A DNA stretch of 64,000 bases from the NCBI GenBank assembly GCA_903896015.1, contig CAITWF010000043.1:62001-126000 (forward strand), read 5' to 3'. Source of the stretch: an uncultured Opitutia bacterium (GTDB lineage: Bacteria; Verrucomicrobiota; Verrucomicrobiia; Opitutales; Opitutaceae). This document shows positions 35,743-46,800 of the stretch, piece after piece. The notes under the pieces were generated by a model. The model ran no database searches, was not told the origin of the DNA, and was given only the letters and a program-made list of their open reading frames with translations. Numbering within the stretch: the stretch's first letter is position 1; each line of letters begins with the position of its first letter. A program made the position numbers and the translations under genes.

Positions 35743-36653
35743 TTCTCGGACGAGGGTTTGCGCACGATCGCGACGAGTCCGCTGGCGACGATCGAGAACA
35801 AATGCTCGCGCAGACCGCGCGGCGTGATCGCGCGAAGCGCGCGCAGGATCTGCGTGATGCCGCCGACGGGATATTTGTCGAAGTGCGCACCGACGTAATC
35901 GAGGCTGAGTTTCTTCACGCCCGAGCGGAGGGTCACGTCCGTGTAGCCGGCGCCCCGCAACTGTCGGGCGATGGTCGCGCGGGTGAAATAGTAAAGGTGC
36001 TCCGGCTTGTATTCCATCCAACGCGAGCCGAGAACGCGCGCGGACCACGAGTCGAGGCTGGGCGTGACCACGAGCAGCGCGCCACCGGGCCGGAGCAGCC
36101 GCAGAATTTCACGAACAAACTCGTCCGGGTGCCGGACGTGCTCGACCACGTCACAGAGCACGCAGACATCGTAGGCGTTGGATTGATCGGCGAGCGAGGT
36201 CACTTCGCCGACGAGCACGCGTCCGCGGCCGCCGAGATTTTTGCGCGCGCGCTCGGCGGCGTAGGGTGAATATTCGAGGCCAGTCACATCGAAGCCGCGA
36301 TCGGCGGCGCGGACGAGGAAGTTGCCGGCACCGCAGCCGATCTCAAGCAGCGTGCCGCGCGCGGGCACGCCGGCCTGCGCGAGCAAGTCGAGGTAGTGGT
36401 CGGCGGTGGCGCGTTTCGAGCGGAGCACCATCGCGGCGGCGGCGGTGTCGCTCTCGTCGGCTAGCACGTAGTCGGGCCCGTAGATTTCGCCGAGTTCGGC
36501 GTTGCTCGGCTGTGGGTTGGTCAGGCCTAAGCCACACGCGCGGCACCGCAGCACGGGATGCGGCCCGACCTTTGTGAGAGGGCGGAAGTCGTGCCCGCCG
36601 CAGACGGGGCAGGTTTCGATAAGGATGCGTTCGCTGGAACTGGCGGCGGGCAT
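35739..36653 (-). CDS. SAM-dependent methyltransferase with N-terminal zinc-ribbon
   Basis: 304 residues. The N-terminus has CPVCGGHDF and CRACGLGLTNP, a four-Cys zinc-ribbon-like knuckle seen in a class of sugar methyltransferases. The class I fold follows: LLEIGCGAGNFLVRA, GLEYSPYAAERARK, DVCVLCDVVEHVRHP and LLRPGGALLVVTPS. A C-terminal basic segment (ITPRGLREHLFSIVA) may touch membrane. Similar architecture to the protein at 58076. Translationally coupled to the GT2 gene downstream. Confidence 0.88.
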   Translation of the reverse strand: MPAASSSERILIETCPVCGGHDFRPLTKVGPHPVLRCRACGLGLTNPQPSNAELGEIYGPDYVLADESDTAAAAMVLRSKRATADHYLDLLAQAGVPARGTLLEIGCGAGNFLVRAADRGFDVTGLEYSPYAAERARKNLGGRGRVLVGEVTSLADQSNAYDVCVLCDVVEHVRHPDEFVREILRLLRPGGALLVVTPSLDSWSARVLGSRWMEYKPEHLYYFTRATIARQLRGAGYTDVTLRSGVKKLSLDYVGAHFDKYPVGGITQILRALRAITPRGLREHLFSIVASGLVAIVRKPSSEK

Positions 36654-36707
36654 GAAACGCGGAGCAAAGAGGTGCGCCGGGAGCTTGTCGCGCCAAAATT
36701 TCCGCGA

Positions 36708-39700
36708 TTACGCGGCGCGCGGCCGGCGCAGGGCGAGGCCGAGCGAACCGATCAGCAGGAAGGCGCCGACGCCGCAGAGTGCGAGGTTGCGGGGGAAGTT
36801 TTTCGGCACGCAGCGGAAGGAGATGTGGTAGTCGCCGGCGGCGTCGAGCAGCACGGCCTTGAACGCGTGGTTCATGCGCAGGACGGGCGCTTTCTTGCCG
36901 TTGATTTCCGCGCGGAAATCACCGGCCCAGAAAACCTCGTTGAGCACGACGATGCCGGGGCCGGTCGCATGCACGTCGAACGACGTCGTGTTCTCGGTGA
37001 GCTTGTAATTCGCCGCGGGCGCCACCGTTCGGTCGATCAGTCCGCGCGGCAGTCCGAGCAGCGCGCGCTCGTCGGTGAGTTGCGAGCGTTGCGCGGCAGC
37101 GAACGGTCGCCCATCACCCGCGCGGATCGCTTCCACGTAATTTGTCGGCTCGTCGTAGATCGCGAGGCGATCGGTGAAGAACGCGCGCGGCCACACCGTC
37201 GGGCTTTCATAGACATCAAGGTCGGCGGTCTGCACGAGTTTGAGCGCTTGGCCCATCACGCCCTGATCGCTGCGGAGATCGAGGTAGTAGCGGACGTTGA
37301 GCGCATCGAAGAGCGGACGAATTTTTGGGATGTCCTCGGGCGCGACGCCGAGATCCCAACCCCAGGGCCGGGGAATTTGCGCGGCGTCGAACAGGGCGTG
37401 GCACCACGGGTTCATGAGCGCATCGGGACTATTGATCGCCTCGAGGCCGTAGGCACTGGTCCAGCCGGCGAAGAAATTCGCGTGCAACCCGAAACCGCGG
37501 CCGGGCTCGCGCGCCTGCGCCGCCTGCAACAGTTTGATCGCGGGGGACGTGGCATGAAAATTCACGCGGGTCGGTGGCCGCACCACATAGTCCTCGAAGC
37601 CGACTGCGCTGGCGTGCAGCCCCTGCCGCCACAGCAGCGCGAGCGCGCAGAGCCCGAATCCGAGGGCGGCGGCCGAGCCAATCGCGCGGCGCGCGAATGC
37701 CCGGTGGGCGAGCCATACCAGTCCCGCACTCGCCGCAAGCAGTACTGCGAGATAGCCCCACACAAACGGATCGATCGGGATCGATTCGCCCTGTTTGAGG
37801 TAAAAGGCGTTGGGCGCCGCGCCGAAGAGAATGCGGTGCGCGGCCTGCCCGAAGGAAATCCACGCGAACACGAGCGCAAAGAGTAGCAGCCCCGCGATCG
37901 CGATATCGCCGCGACCGTCGCGCGTGCCAAGGCGCGTGGCCGCGCGCGCGAAGCCGACCCCCGCGAGAACGCTCCACAAGATGATCAGCGCGCAACTGAA
38001 CGTGTTGTCGATATGCGCAACGTTCGCGAGAAATGGGATCTTCACGATCCACGCGGCGGGCACGAGGCCGAAGGCCAGGGCAAGTGGCAGCAGCGAACTC
38101 GTGGCGAGCGCAAGCACGAGACGGTTCGCGACGTTGAGCCGGAGCGTCGCCGTGAAATAGAGCACGCCGAGCAGCAGCAAGAAATTCAGTGACGGGTTGA
38201 AGACGTAGTGGCCCTCGCTGAGCGGCCGATAAAAGGTCTCGTCGAACAACCCCAGCAGCATCGCCGGCTGGATTTGGTAAGCGCTCACGGCGTCGTAGGT
38301 GGTCTGCGCGTTGGCGAGGGTGTGGAGGAACGTCGCCCACACCGGCGCAGTCAGCAGCATGAAGATCACGCCGGCCCATCCGAATCCGACGAACTTAGCG
38401 AGCCGCACCCGCCACGGCGCGTCACTAGCGAGCAGCACGCACACGCCGGAGAAATTCATCGTGAGCAGCAGCATGTAAGCTTCCTTCGCGGTGCCGCTGT
38501 TCATGAGCGCGGCGTTGGCGACGATGAGTCCGGCGGCCCAGAGTGCGGTGCCGCGTGCGTTTTGGGCCTGCGCGGCGCGCACCCAGCAATAGAGCGCCCA
38601 CGGGGCGTAGCAGAAACTGAAGATTGCCGGATGGTTGATCCGGTAGACGAAAAATCCGACGAACGGCACCGCCGCGCTTACGATCAATGCGGCCGGCAGG
38701 TGTCGCGTAAGCGCATACACGATCAGCCCGAGTGCGAACGCTCCGAGCCATTTCGCGACCAGGTATTTGAGGTCCCACGCCCACGAGGCGCCGTTGGCGA
38801 CCACGACGAAAAAGTGCAGCGGATCGCCAAACATGGACTGGCCTTGGCCGAGCAGCGGCGAGCCGAGGGAGTTGTAGCGGTTCCACACCGGCAACTCGCC
38901 CTGCATCAGCGCGCGGTGCTGCACGAACGAGTAGGGCACGTGCGCCCACATGATGGCTCCGACATCGGAGCCCATGTTGTTGACGAAACCGCGATCGGTC
39001 GCGCCGGGCAGCGTGGGCAGTCCATCGTAGAGCAGCGACGTGCCGAAGTTGGGCGACACATAACTCTTCCCCATGAAGATCACGGGATACGCGCTTGCGG
39101 CGACGGCGAGCGCGGCGCCGAGTGCGAGCGCACGGCGCGGTCGCGCGGCCAGCGCCTGAATCGCGGCGACGAACGCCGCGCGGGCCCGCGGCAAAAATTC
39201 GAGCACGAGCAAACCCGCGAGCAGCGCGATCCACACACCCGCTGCGCGGGGCAGGAGCCCAGCGAAGAGTTCTGACACCGTCGCCTTGAGTTCGGTCGGT
39301 TGTGGGAATGGAATCCACAGCTGCGGATCATTCCCGCCGGGTGTGACGGCGATTTCGAGCCCGCCCGCTCTGATTTTTGCCGACGCGATTTGGTTGGCGG
39401 GCTTCAACTCGGCGAGATCGATCGCACGCACCACGCGGCCGCTGAGCGCGGCGACGCGGATCGATTCGATCGTGAGTGTGCCGGGGCGATCGATCGGATC
39501 GAAGCGCAGTCCGTTGTAGCGGCCGGGCGGCAGGGTGAGGCGGTAAAGTTGCGGGGTGGCGCTGGCTGCGAGGGCGAGACGGGAGGAGTGGTATTCGCTC
39601 AAGCCCGATCCGTCATCATAGTAGACCTGCACGTAGCCTGCTTCGGAAGAAGCCACGCGCGCCTCGACGGCAAATAGGCCCCCGGTGTTGTGGGCGATCG

Positions 39701-39773
39701 GTAGAAACGGAATGACGACGACGGCACTGACGAGCGCGGCGACGAGCAGGGCCGGGAGCGTGAAAAACTTCAT
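36708..39773 (-). CDS. Large YfhO-like polytopic membrane protein
   Basis: 1021 residues. After one N-terminal helix a soluble beta-rich domain of about 130 residues (VQVYYDDGSGLSEYHSS, LPPGRYNGLRFDPI) precedes about 13 membrane segments, and a further soluble region of about 250 residues ends in a last helix. ARFTDRLA-like WPRAFFTDRLAIYD, VLNEVFWAGDFRAEINGKK and the final helix after FRCVPKNF match the YfhO family pattern. YfhO proteins glycosylate lipid-anchored polymers in Firmicutes; here a role in adding side-chain sugars is an inference. No overlap with neighbours. Confidence 0.78.
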   Translation of the reverse strand: MKFFTLPALLVAALVSAVVVIPFLPIAHNTGGLFAVEARVASSEAGYVQVYYDDGSGLSEYHSSRLALAASATPQLYRLTLPPGRYNGLRFDPIDRPGTLTIESIRVAALSGRVVRAIDLAELKPANQIASAKIRAGGLEIAVTPGGNDPQLWIPFPQPTELKATVSELFAGLLPRAAGVWIALLAGLLVLEFLPRARAAFVAAIQALAARPRRALALGAALAVAASAYPVIFMGKSYVSPNFGTSLLYDGLPTLPGATDRGFVNNMGSDVGAIMWAHVPYSFVQHRALMQGELPVWNRYNSLGSPLLGQGQSMFGDPLHFFVVVANGASWAWDLKYLVAKWLGAFALGLIVYALTRHLPAALIVSAAVPFVGFFVYRINHPAIFSFCYAPWALYCWVRAAQAQNARGTALWAAGLIVANAALMNSGTAKEAYMLLLTMNFSGVCVLLASDAPWRVRLAKFVGFGWAGVIFMLLTAPVWATFLHTLANAQTTYDAVSAYQIQPAMLLGLFDETFYRPLSEGHYVFNPSLNFLLLLGVLYFTATLRLNVANRLVLALATSSLLPLALAFGLVPAAWIVKIPFLANVAHIDNTFSCALIILWSVLAGVGFARAATRLGTRDGRGDIAIAGLLLFALVFAWISFGQAAHRILFGAAPNAFYLKQGESIPIDPFVWGYLAVLLAASAGLVWLAHRAFARRAIGSAAALGFGLCALALLWRQGLHASAVGFEDYVVRPPTRVNFHATSPAIKLLQAAQAREPGRGFGLHANFFAGWTSAYGLEAINSPDALMNPWCHALFDAAQIPRPWGWDLGVAPEDIPKIRPLFDALNVRYYLDLRSDQGVMGQALKLVQTADLDVYESPTVWPRAFFTDRLAIYDEPTNYVEAIRAGDGRPFAAAQRSQLTDERALLGLPRGLIDRTVAPAANYKLTENTTSFDVHATGPGIVVLNEVFWAGDFRAEINGKKAPVLRMNHAFKAVLLDAAGDYHISFRCVPKNFPRNLALCGVGAFLLIGSLGLALRRPRAA

Positions 39774-39818
39774 GCGGGGCGCGCAGTGTCGGGGATTCGG
39801 GCGCGGTGCGACAAGGTT

Positions 39819-41729
39819 TTATCCCGAGGCGGGACGGCCGGTGCGGCGAAGGGTCAGCGCGGCGAATCCGAGCAGCGTCGTCGCGCCGACAGCGATCTCG
39901 AAAACGAGCCAGCCATTTTTCGCGCACTGCCACGCGAAGTAGGAAAGTGATCCCATTTCGACGGGCGCGCCGAACGCGAGCCAGTGCTGCGCGCTCTCAT
40001 CGCGGGCGACGACGACGAAGGGCGCGCGTGGAGCCGGCACGTAAACCGCGCGCCACGCGTTGCCCGGAATTTTCGCCGGCTGAATCGTGTTGAGAAACGC
40101 GTGCGTCGCGGCGTCGCGCAGCTCCAGGCTTACGTCGCCGCAGTCAACATCGCCGGCGACTTCAAACTTTAGCCACGCGCCGAGCGGTGACGTGAGCGGC
40201 TTACTCGTCCACATGCCGGTGGCGGCGGGGCCGCTCGCGTTGAAGGAGCCCCAACTCGGGATCGAGACGAGTGCGCCGATGTTCGACGAGAGTCCGCGGC
40301 GCGGCGCTGTGTCGAGTTGCAGCGGCGTGGCGAAATTTTTGACGAAGGCCGGGCTGCCTTTTTCCGTTTTAAGTGCAAGCGGCGCGCGGATGCTCACGGG
40401 CAGAAGGGCGGTGAGGCTGGGGTGATTGAGCCGTTCGATCAAACTCGCGGCGCCGGGGTAGGGGATGTCGGGAAAATCGAGTTGCGCGGGATCGCTGGTC
40501 GCGAGGTAGCCGCGCATGTGCGCCTCGGCCTTCACATAGAAGCGTCTCACGTCCGGCATCTCGACGGTGATCGCCAGGTGCCCGAGGTCGTAGACGCCCC
40601 ACGCGAACACGCCGAGCCATGCTGCGCCGAAGGTGGCGCGCACAATTGTCATCCCGCGTGAGGTCACCGCACCCGCCAGCAGCCAGCCGAGCGCGAGCGT
40701 ATTGGCCGCGGTGCCGAAGGCTAGCGTGTCCATATAGCGCGACGCCGGATAATCGCCGCCGACGCCGCGCGCGTAGGCGGTCGCGACAATTTGCGCGAGC
40801 ACCCAGCCGCCGAGCGCGGCGATTGCCAGAGCCGCGCGGGATTCCACTTTCGTGAGAAGCACGCGCCAGGCGACGAACACCCACGGCAGCCACAACACCG
40901 CTGCGAGCCAAGGATAGGCGCGCGGCGCAGGCCATTGCAGGCTGTGGAGAATTGAGAGGAAAAAATCCTGCGCGTTCTTCGCTTTCAACGCCTGATGGTA
41001 ATCGACCTCGACGCGCGTGAACCAGCCGATCGCGGTCAAGACGAGAGCCAGCATCAGCGTCGGCCATGCGGCGCGAAACGGGATCGCGTTTTTCAGCCAG
41101 CGAAATGCGACCACGCCAAACACGACGAGCGCTGCGAAAAATCCCGAGCCCATCGTGAGCAGCGCCACGCCCGCCGCGAGCGCGCCGGCCCACCAGCGTG
41201 CGTTCCCAGGCGGGGCACACGGCAGAAGCACCATCGCGGCGAACGAAAACAGCAGCAGCCAGTATTGCTGCGAGTGAAACCCGCCGAGGATATTTTGCCA
41301 CGCGACCGGTGTGGCGAAGAGCGCTGCCAGTGCGGCGAAAAGGAAGGGGAAGAGGACGGTTCGGCGCTTCGATCCAGTCAACCACCGCCAGCCCGCGATC
41401 CAAAACGCGACGGCGAGCGCGGCGTGCAGCGTGGCGTTGAACACACTCTCGAGGCGCGCATCCCACTGGCCGTTCGCGAGGGTGAGCACTAAATTTTGGA
41501 GTTTCGTGACGACGACGCGGTGTTCGTTGTGTGGCTGAAACAGGTGTGCCACGAAGTGATCTTGCTCGAACCACGGCGCGAGGAGGTTGAGCCCCTCAGC
41601 GTCCCACTGATCCCAGTTGGGGAGGTCGGAGCCGAACTGGTCGAATGCGGCCCAATGCGCGCCGACGACGATGAAAAACAGGCACACCGGCCACGCGATC
41701 GGAAGGAGGCCGAGGAAAAATTTTCTCAT
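39819..41729 (-). CDS. Polytopic membrane protein with large C-terminal soluble domain
   Basis: 636 residues from the ATG at 41729; the frame upstream of it lies in the methyltransferase gene. About 10 hydrophobic segments to residue 400, with NWDQWDAEGLNLLAPWF and FQPHNEHRVV in the first loop. A soluble beta-rich domain of about 190 residues (SIPSWGSFNASGPAATG, GDVSLELRDAATHAFL) ends with a final helix near the C-terminus (GWLVFEIAVGATTLLGFAA). No family recognised beyond the general class of glycan-locus membrane proteins. 22 bases downstream of the methyltransferase. Confidence 0.72.
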   Translation of the reverse strand: MRKFFLGLLPIAWPVCLFFIVVGAHWAAFDQFGSDLPNWDQWDAEGLNLLAPWFEQDHFVAHLFQPHNEHRVVVTKLQNLVLTLANGQWDARLESVFNATLHAALAVAFWIAGWRWLTGSKRRTVLFPFLFAALAALFATPVAWQNILGGFHSQQYWLLLFSFAAMVLLPCAPPGNARWWAGALAAGVALLTMGSGFFAALVVFGVVAFRWLKNAIPFRAAWPTLMLALVLTAIGWFTRVEVDYHQALKAKNAQDFFLSILHSLQWPAPRAYPWLAAVLWLPWVFVAWRVLLTKVESRAALAIAALGGWVLAQIVATAYARGVGGDYPASRYMDTLAFGTAANTLALGWLLAGAVTSRGMTIVRATFGAAWLGVFAWGVYDLGHLAITVEMPDVRRFYVKAEAHMRGYLATSDPAQLDFPDIPYPGAASLIERLNHPSLTALLPVSIRAPLALKTEKGSPAFVKNFATPLQLDTAPRRGLSSNIGALVSIPSWGSFNASGPAATGMWTSKPLTSPLGAWLKFEVAGDVDCGDVSLELRDAATHAFLNTIQPAKIPGNAWRAVYVPAPRAPFVVVARDESAQHWLAFGAPVEMGSLSYFAWQCAKNGWLVFEIAVGATTLLGFAALTLRRTGRPASG

Positions 41730-41751
41730 CGCGAGGCGGCGGGGCGGATGA

Positions 41752-42519
41752 TCACGGATCGAACGGCTTCGCGGTCGGCAAGACCGCCGGCTGGCCTTGC
41801 GCGAGCCACGCCGCGGCGCGCTCGCGCCATGTCTTTTCAACGCGCACGACGGCGAGAACGCCGATCGGGTTGTTGGCCGGAAAACGCTCCGCCTGATCGA
41901 CAACTTGCCAGGGAAAGCGCGGGCGGAGTTGCTCGAAAAGCTCGACGAGATTCGACGGCTCGAAGACGTGAAAGTGAATGTTGATCTCGTTGCCGGAGTT
42001 TACGGCGCCGTGATAGATTTTTTTCAGTTCGACTTTTTTGGCGGGCACGTCGGCGGCGGGCGTGGCTGGGCTGTAGGTCGACCAATCGACGCCGTCCACG
42101 AAGTCGTCGATGTGCGTGCCGTCGACGACGGTCGTGCCACGCGTGAAATCATCGAGCAGGTGAGCAACGGGCGTCAGTGCGCGGCCGTGGTCCCAGGTGT
42201 AGCGGCGATCGGGCACGAGGCAGTAGATGATGCCGCCGGGCCGCAGCACACGATACCACTCAGCGAGCGCCATCACGGGATTCGCGACGTGTTCGAGGAC
42301 GTGCGAGGTGATGACGTAATCGAGCGCATGGTCGCGGAACGGCAGCTCGGTGGCGTCGCCGTAGTAGTCGGCGAGGCAGCGTTCGCCCGCATAGTCGCGA
42401 AACCGATCGACGTAGATCGGCTTGGGGTCGAGGCCGGGCACCGGCGATTTGAACGCGCCGATCTCGACGCCGATTTTTCTGGGCCCGATCCAGCGGGCGA
42501 CTTTTTCCTCGTGGGTCAT
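41752..42519 (-). CDS. SAM-dependent methyltransferase-like protein
   Basis: 255 residues from the ATG at 42519. The motif I equivalent is VEIGAFKSPVPGLDP, a variant found in a subgroup that also reads IYVDRF and LPFRDHALDYVITSHVLEHV, which is the methyltransferase strand-4 block. LRPGGIIYCLVPDRRYTWD follows. A PVAHLLDDF and FEPSNLVELFEQL segment completes the family pattern. Glycan methylation is likely. It lies 21 bases downstream of the polytopic protein gene at 42541. Confidence 0.84.
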   Translation of the reverse strand: MTHEEKVARWIGPRKIGVEIGAFKSPVPGLDPKPIYVDRFRDYAGERCLADYYGDATELPFRDHALDYVITSHVLEHVANPVMALAEWYRVLRPGGIIYCLVPDRRYTWDHGRALTPVAHLLDDFTRGTTVVDGTHIDDFVDGVDWSTYSPATPAADVPAKKVELKKIYHGAVNSGNEINIHFHVFEPSNLVELFEQLRPRFPWQVVDQAERFPANNPIGVLAVVRVEKTWRERAAAWLAQGQPAVLPTAKPFDP

Positions 42520-42540
42520 CAGAAGTGCGGGAAGCGAAGG

Positions 42541-43800
42541 CTACTTTTTCGCGGCTGGAAACGGAATTATCCACGGCGGCCCCGGGTTGATCGGCGCGTC
42601 GACGGCCTCGCCGGCGCGGATCTTCGCCGCGTAGTCCGCCCAGTGAAGATCGGTGAGCGGATGCTCGCGCAGACGCGGGAGGTTGATCGCCAGCGCCCAC
42701 AGCGCGACGAGCCACGCGACGCGCGTGACCCAACGTCGGGCCGCGATCGTCGCGGCGAGTACGAGCCAGAGAACAATCAACTGCAGGGGAAAAAAATAGC
42801 GCGAGCCGAAGCCGGTGTGGCAAAGATCGGGCAGCGCGAATCTTACGCGATAGAGCGAGCCGACGAGCAGCAGGACGAACGCGGCGCCGAGCCAGCGACG
42901 CTCGGTGCGGAGACTAGCGCCGCGGAAGGCGAGCACCGCTACGACGCCGAGCGCGGCGAGGCCGAGGATATTTTCGATCAGCCGCGGGTAGTTGGCCGGC
43001 ACGAACGCTCCGGCGAGGAGCGATGCCGTGATTCGCATGCCGGGTACGGCTAGGACGGCGTCGGGGGCGAAGGTGCCGGTGGGGTTGACGGTGGTGTCGC
43101 GCAGCACCTCGATCAGTTGCACGGCGCCGCAGGCGAGGACAATTGCGGCGAGAATAACGCTGGGTGCGGTGCGGCGTATCCACGCCCGCCAAACGAATAA
43201 TGGAGCGAGCATGATGCTGAATGGTCCGGTGAGGCCGAACAGCACCGCGGCGGTCGTGTCGTGGGCATGTTGCCGGGCGCTGCTGGCATCGGCCGAGATC
43301 AGAAGGAGCAGCAGGCCGCCGGCGAGCACCCACTGGAGGTTGACGAGGTTCAGGAGAATTTCAAAGGCGTCCGGGACGAGCACGACGGCCAGCGCGCACG
43401 CGATATGGCGTGGCAGCGGGCAACGCGCGGACTGCGTGCGCGCGGCGACGTAGAGCGTGAACGCGAACGCGCTCCAAACAAAGACCGCCGGCGCGCAGCG
43501 TGGATCGAAGAGGGTGGCAAGTTTGGCGACCAGGCGCGGGACCGTGTGCAGATAACCGGCGTAGGGCGTGATGAGGGTGTTGAGGCCATAGAGCCGACCC
43601 CACCAGTAAAACCAGCCGTCCTCAGCCCAGAATTGCGGGTTGAGAAACATGTCCGGCTTGCGTGCGAAGAGGATCGCGGCGCAGGCGAGGAGCGCCGTCC
43701 ACGTCGGCGGCCGGAGGCAGCATGCCCACCGAGGAAGTCCCCGGCGGGCGGAATTAGCCGGTACGGATTCCTGATTCAACCAATCGCGGAGTCCGGCCAT
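42541..43800 (-). CDS. Polytopic membrane protein, paralogue of 33744-34982
   Basis: 419 residues from the ATG at 43800 (MAGLRDWLNQES); a TTG two codons earlier is possible. About 10 hydrophobic segments. Shares PQFWAEDGWFYWW, YAGYLHTVPRLVAKL, NLVNLQWVLAGG and GLTGPFSIMLAPLF with the other copy. The same acidic loop after the first helix is present. Gene starts 7 bases after the stop of the 1375-residue glycosyltransferase, so it is in the same transcription unit and may work with it. Family unnamed; function unknown. Confidence 0.76.
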   Translation of the reverse strand: MAGLRDWLNQESVPANSARRGLPRWACCLRPPTWTALLACAAILFARKPDMFLNPQFWAEDGWFYWWGRLYGLNTLITPYAGYLHTVPRLVAKLATLFDPRCAPAVFVWSAFAFTLYVAARTQSARCPLPRHIACALAVVLVPDAFEILLNLVNLQWVLAGGLLLLLISADASSARQHAHDTTAAVLFGLTGPFSIMLAPLFVWRAWIRRTAPSVILAAIVLACGAVQLIEVLRDTTVNPTGTFAPDAVLAVPGMRITASLLAGAFVPANYPRLIENILGLAALGVVAVLAFRGASLRTERRWLGAAFVLLLVGSLYRVRFALPDLCHTGFGSRYFFPLQLIVLWLVLAATIAARRWVTRVAWLVALWALAINLPRLREHPLTDLHWADYAAKIRAGEAVDAPINPGPPWIIPFPAAKK

Positions 43801-43807
43801 GTTCAAA

Positions 43808-46800
43808 TCACGCCGACCACGGGCGCGGCGGGGCGGCGAGCGTGAAGTCGGTGTGCTCGAGCGTGAGATTCGGATTGTAGGCGGGATCGTGCCGAATCTC
43901 GGCGGGCCAGCGCTTCAGCATGTATTCGACCTCGCTGCGGAAGCGTACGTGCTTTTCGGGCGTGTCCTCGGCGCCGCGGGTCACCGACTCGTGGTGGTAG
44001 AGTTCGGCGAAGGGCGTCCACAGATTGCGGAAGCCGGCGGCGCGCACCTTCAGGCAGAAGTCAATGTCGTTGAACGCGACCGTCAAATTTTTTTCGTCGA
44101 GCCCGCCCACCTGTTCGTAGATCGAGCGGCGGACGATCAGGCAGGCGGCGGTGACGGCCGTAAAGTTTTGCACGAGTCGCGCGCGGTTGAACTTTCCCTC
44201 CGTGCCTCGCGGATAATCGCGGAACGCGTGGCCGGCGACGCCGCCGAGGCCGACGATGCATCCGGCGTGCTGGATGGTGTCGTTCGGGTAATAGAGCATC
44301 GCGCCAACGCAGCCGACGCCGGGGCGCAGCGCCTGTGCGGCCATCTCGTCGAGCCAGGCGGGCGTGATGACCTCGAGATCGTTGTTGAGGAGTCCGACGA
44401 GTTCCCCCCGTGCCTGATGGACAGCGAAATTGTTGATCGCGGAAAAATTGAACGGCGCGTCGTAACGCAGTACGCGGACGACACGAGGGCGGGTAGATTC
44501 CTTGGCCGCGGCGATCTGGGTGTTGATGGCGGCGAGGAGCGGGTTGGTGTTTTTCGCGAACGAGTCGAGGTAGGCGAGCGCGGCGGGATCGTCGGAGCCG
44601 TTGTCGACGATCAGAATTTCGTAGTTCGGATAGGTTGTCTTCTCGAGGAGGCTGTCGACGCAGCGTTGGAGGAATTTCAGGCCGTTGCGCGTGGGGATGA
44701 CGAGCGAGACGAGCGGCGCCTCGCCGGGCAGCGGATACTGCGCGCGCCAGTGATCACCGGGGACGTGGTGGAGCGTGATTTTTTCACCGCGGCGGGCAAA
44801 GGCGTCGGTGAGCGCGCGGCGCGCAGCCTCGAGCGGATAATTTTTCTCGCTCAACATGAGCGCGGTCGAACCGGCGATCGCGCGCCAGTGGTAGAGGATT
44901 TTCGGAATGTGGCGGATGCGCGACTGATCCTGAATGCGTTCGATCACGCGGAGCGCGAGATCCCAGTCCTGCGAGCCCTCGTAGCCGACGCGGAAGCCGC
45001 CAGCGTCCTTCACGAGCGCAGCGCGGTAGACTGTGAGGTGCGAAATGAAATTCTGCGCCGTGAAAAGATCGGGGAGCCAGTCGGGCTTGAAGTAGGGCTC
45101 ATGGCGGTGGCCTTCCTCGTCGATCTTATCCTCGTCGCTGTAGATGAGGTCGGTGGCGGGCTGGACGTTGACGAGCGCGACGACCTCGTGGAGGGCGTTG
45201 GGCGAGAGTTCGTCGTCGTGATCGAGGAGCGCCACGAATTCGCCGGTGGCGAGCGCGAGGGCGGAGTTGGACGCGGCGGAGATGTGGCCGTTTTTCTCGC
45301 GGAAGGTGACCTTGAAGCGTGGATCGCTGGCGGCGATTTTTTCGAGCAGCGGGCGGACGTGCGGCGAGGGCGAGGCGTCGTCGGCGATGCAGAGTTCCCA
45401 GTTTTGGTAGACCTGAGCACGGACGGAATCGACGACCTTCACGAGCCACTTTTCCGGTGTGTTGTAGACCGGCATCACGATCGAGATGAGCGGCTTCGCT
45501 TTGAACCCCTTTTCCGCGGCGGTGAGCTCGGCAAGTGACTCGGGCGTGTGCTTGTCGAACGTCGCGGCCCAGCGTTCGTAGGATGTCAGCTCGGGCACGC
45601 CGGCGTCGTCGCCGACGCGGATCGCGGTCGTGAAAAAGGGATGCCAGCCACCCTCGTCATCGCCGACTTCGAGGAGGATCTCGGTGTCGTTGGGTTCGAG
45701 CGGGACTTCGACCTTCCAGCCGCAGTATTCCGCCTGGGGCTTGTCGCGCATCGCGGCGAACACGTCGAGGCGCTTGAGCCCGTAAACGCCGGGGTAACGG
45801 CGGCCATTGACCGTGGCGCGCAGGTGCTTGAGCGCGGCGGACTCGTGCGCGAGGCACCAGCCGCGGACGAGCAGTTTTTTCGCCGGGAAACTCCACGTCT
45901 GCGGATAATCGACGCTGTGCGTGAGGGTGAGCGACGAGGGTTGGGAGAAACCGACAGGCGCCTCCTCGGGCGGAAGCGGGACTTCGATCATTGGCTCGGT
46001 GACACCGTGGCGTGAGTCGATTAATTTGCGGCGGAGAAAACGCAGCCACGCGGTGGCCTGCCAGGAGAACGATGCCGTCATGCGGCGGAGTTTGGCATCG
46101 CGGCGCGCGATCTCCTCGTCCTTCGCGTGGAGCGCGGCGCGATGGGCGCGGGCGGCGTCGTTCGCGCGCTGCGCGAGTGCGCGACTTTCCTCGAGCTGTT
46201 GCTGGAGAAGCTTTTTGTAGTAACGCGCCTCGCGGTCGCTCTGGCGGAAATTGGTCTCGGAGAGATTCAGTCGCTGCAGCCACTCGCTCTCGATGCGCTC
46301 AGCCTCGCGCTCCATCCGCGCAATCTCGGCCTCGAACGCTTGGATTTGCTGGCGCGCGGCGCGGAGCAGGCCCTCGGCCTGCTGGCGGAGAACTTCGCTG
46401 CGGGCAAACTTCGGCTCAAGTGCGGCGATGGTGCGCTCCAGGTGGGCGGAATGATTCGCAGTCGCGCGCTGCGCGTTCTCGATGTTGGCGACGTGCTGGG
46501 CCGTGAGCCGGCGCGTGTCGGCGAGGATCGTTTCGAGGTTCGCGGCGTGTTCCTGCAGCGCACGTACGCGCTCGGTGAGTTGTGTGAGCTTGGCATCAGG
46601 CTGGCGGCGCCAGAGTTCGAGGGCGGACCCGAGCTGACGCGTGAGCAGCGCGAGGTGCTCAACATCCGAAAAGAGCGGGGACGACGCGGCGCGGGCGCCC
46701 GCTTGTGCCGCGACGAGGTCCGTTTCGCTCGCAAGCGGATCGCGGGCGAGCGGCCAGTCGCCGCGCGCCGGTCGCGCGAGCGTGGCTTCGTAAAACGCGA

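Noticed and set aside
36558-37886. 442-residue + strand open frame
   Set aside because: Antisense to the YfhO-like gene and the methyltransferase; composition is that of reverse-frame translation and no family motif is present.
43799-45538. 579-residue open frame on the + strand
   Set aside because: It lies antisense to the giant glycosyltransferase, is rich in Arg/Glu/Val/Gly and has no domain pattern; long antisense frames are expected at this GC content.
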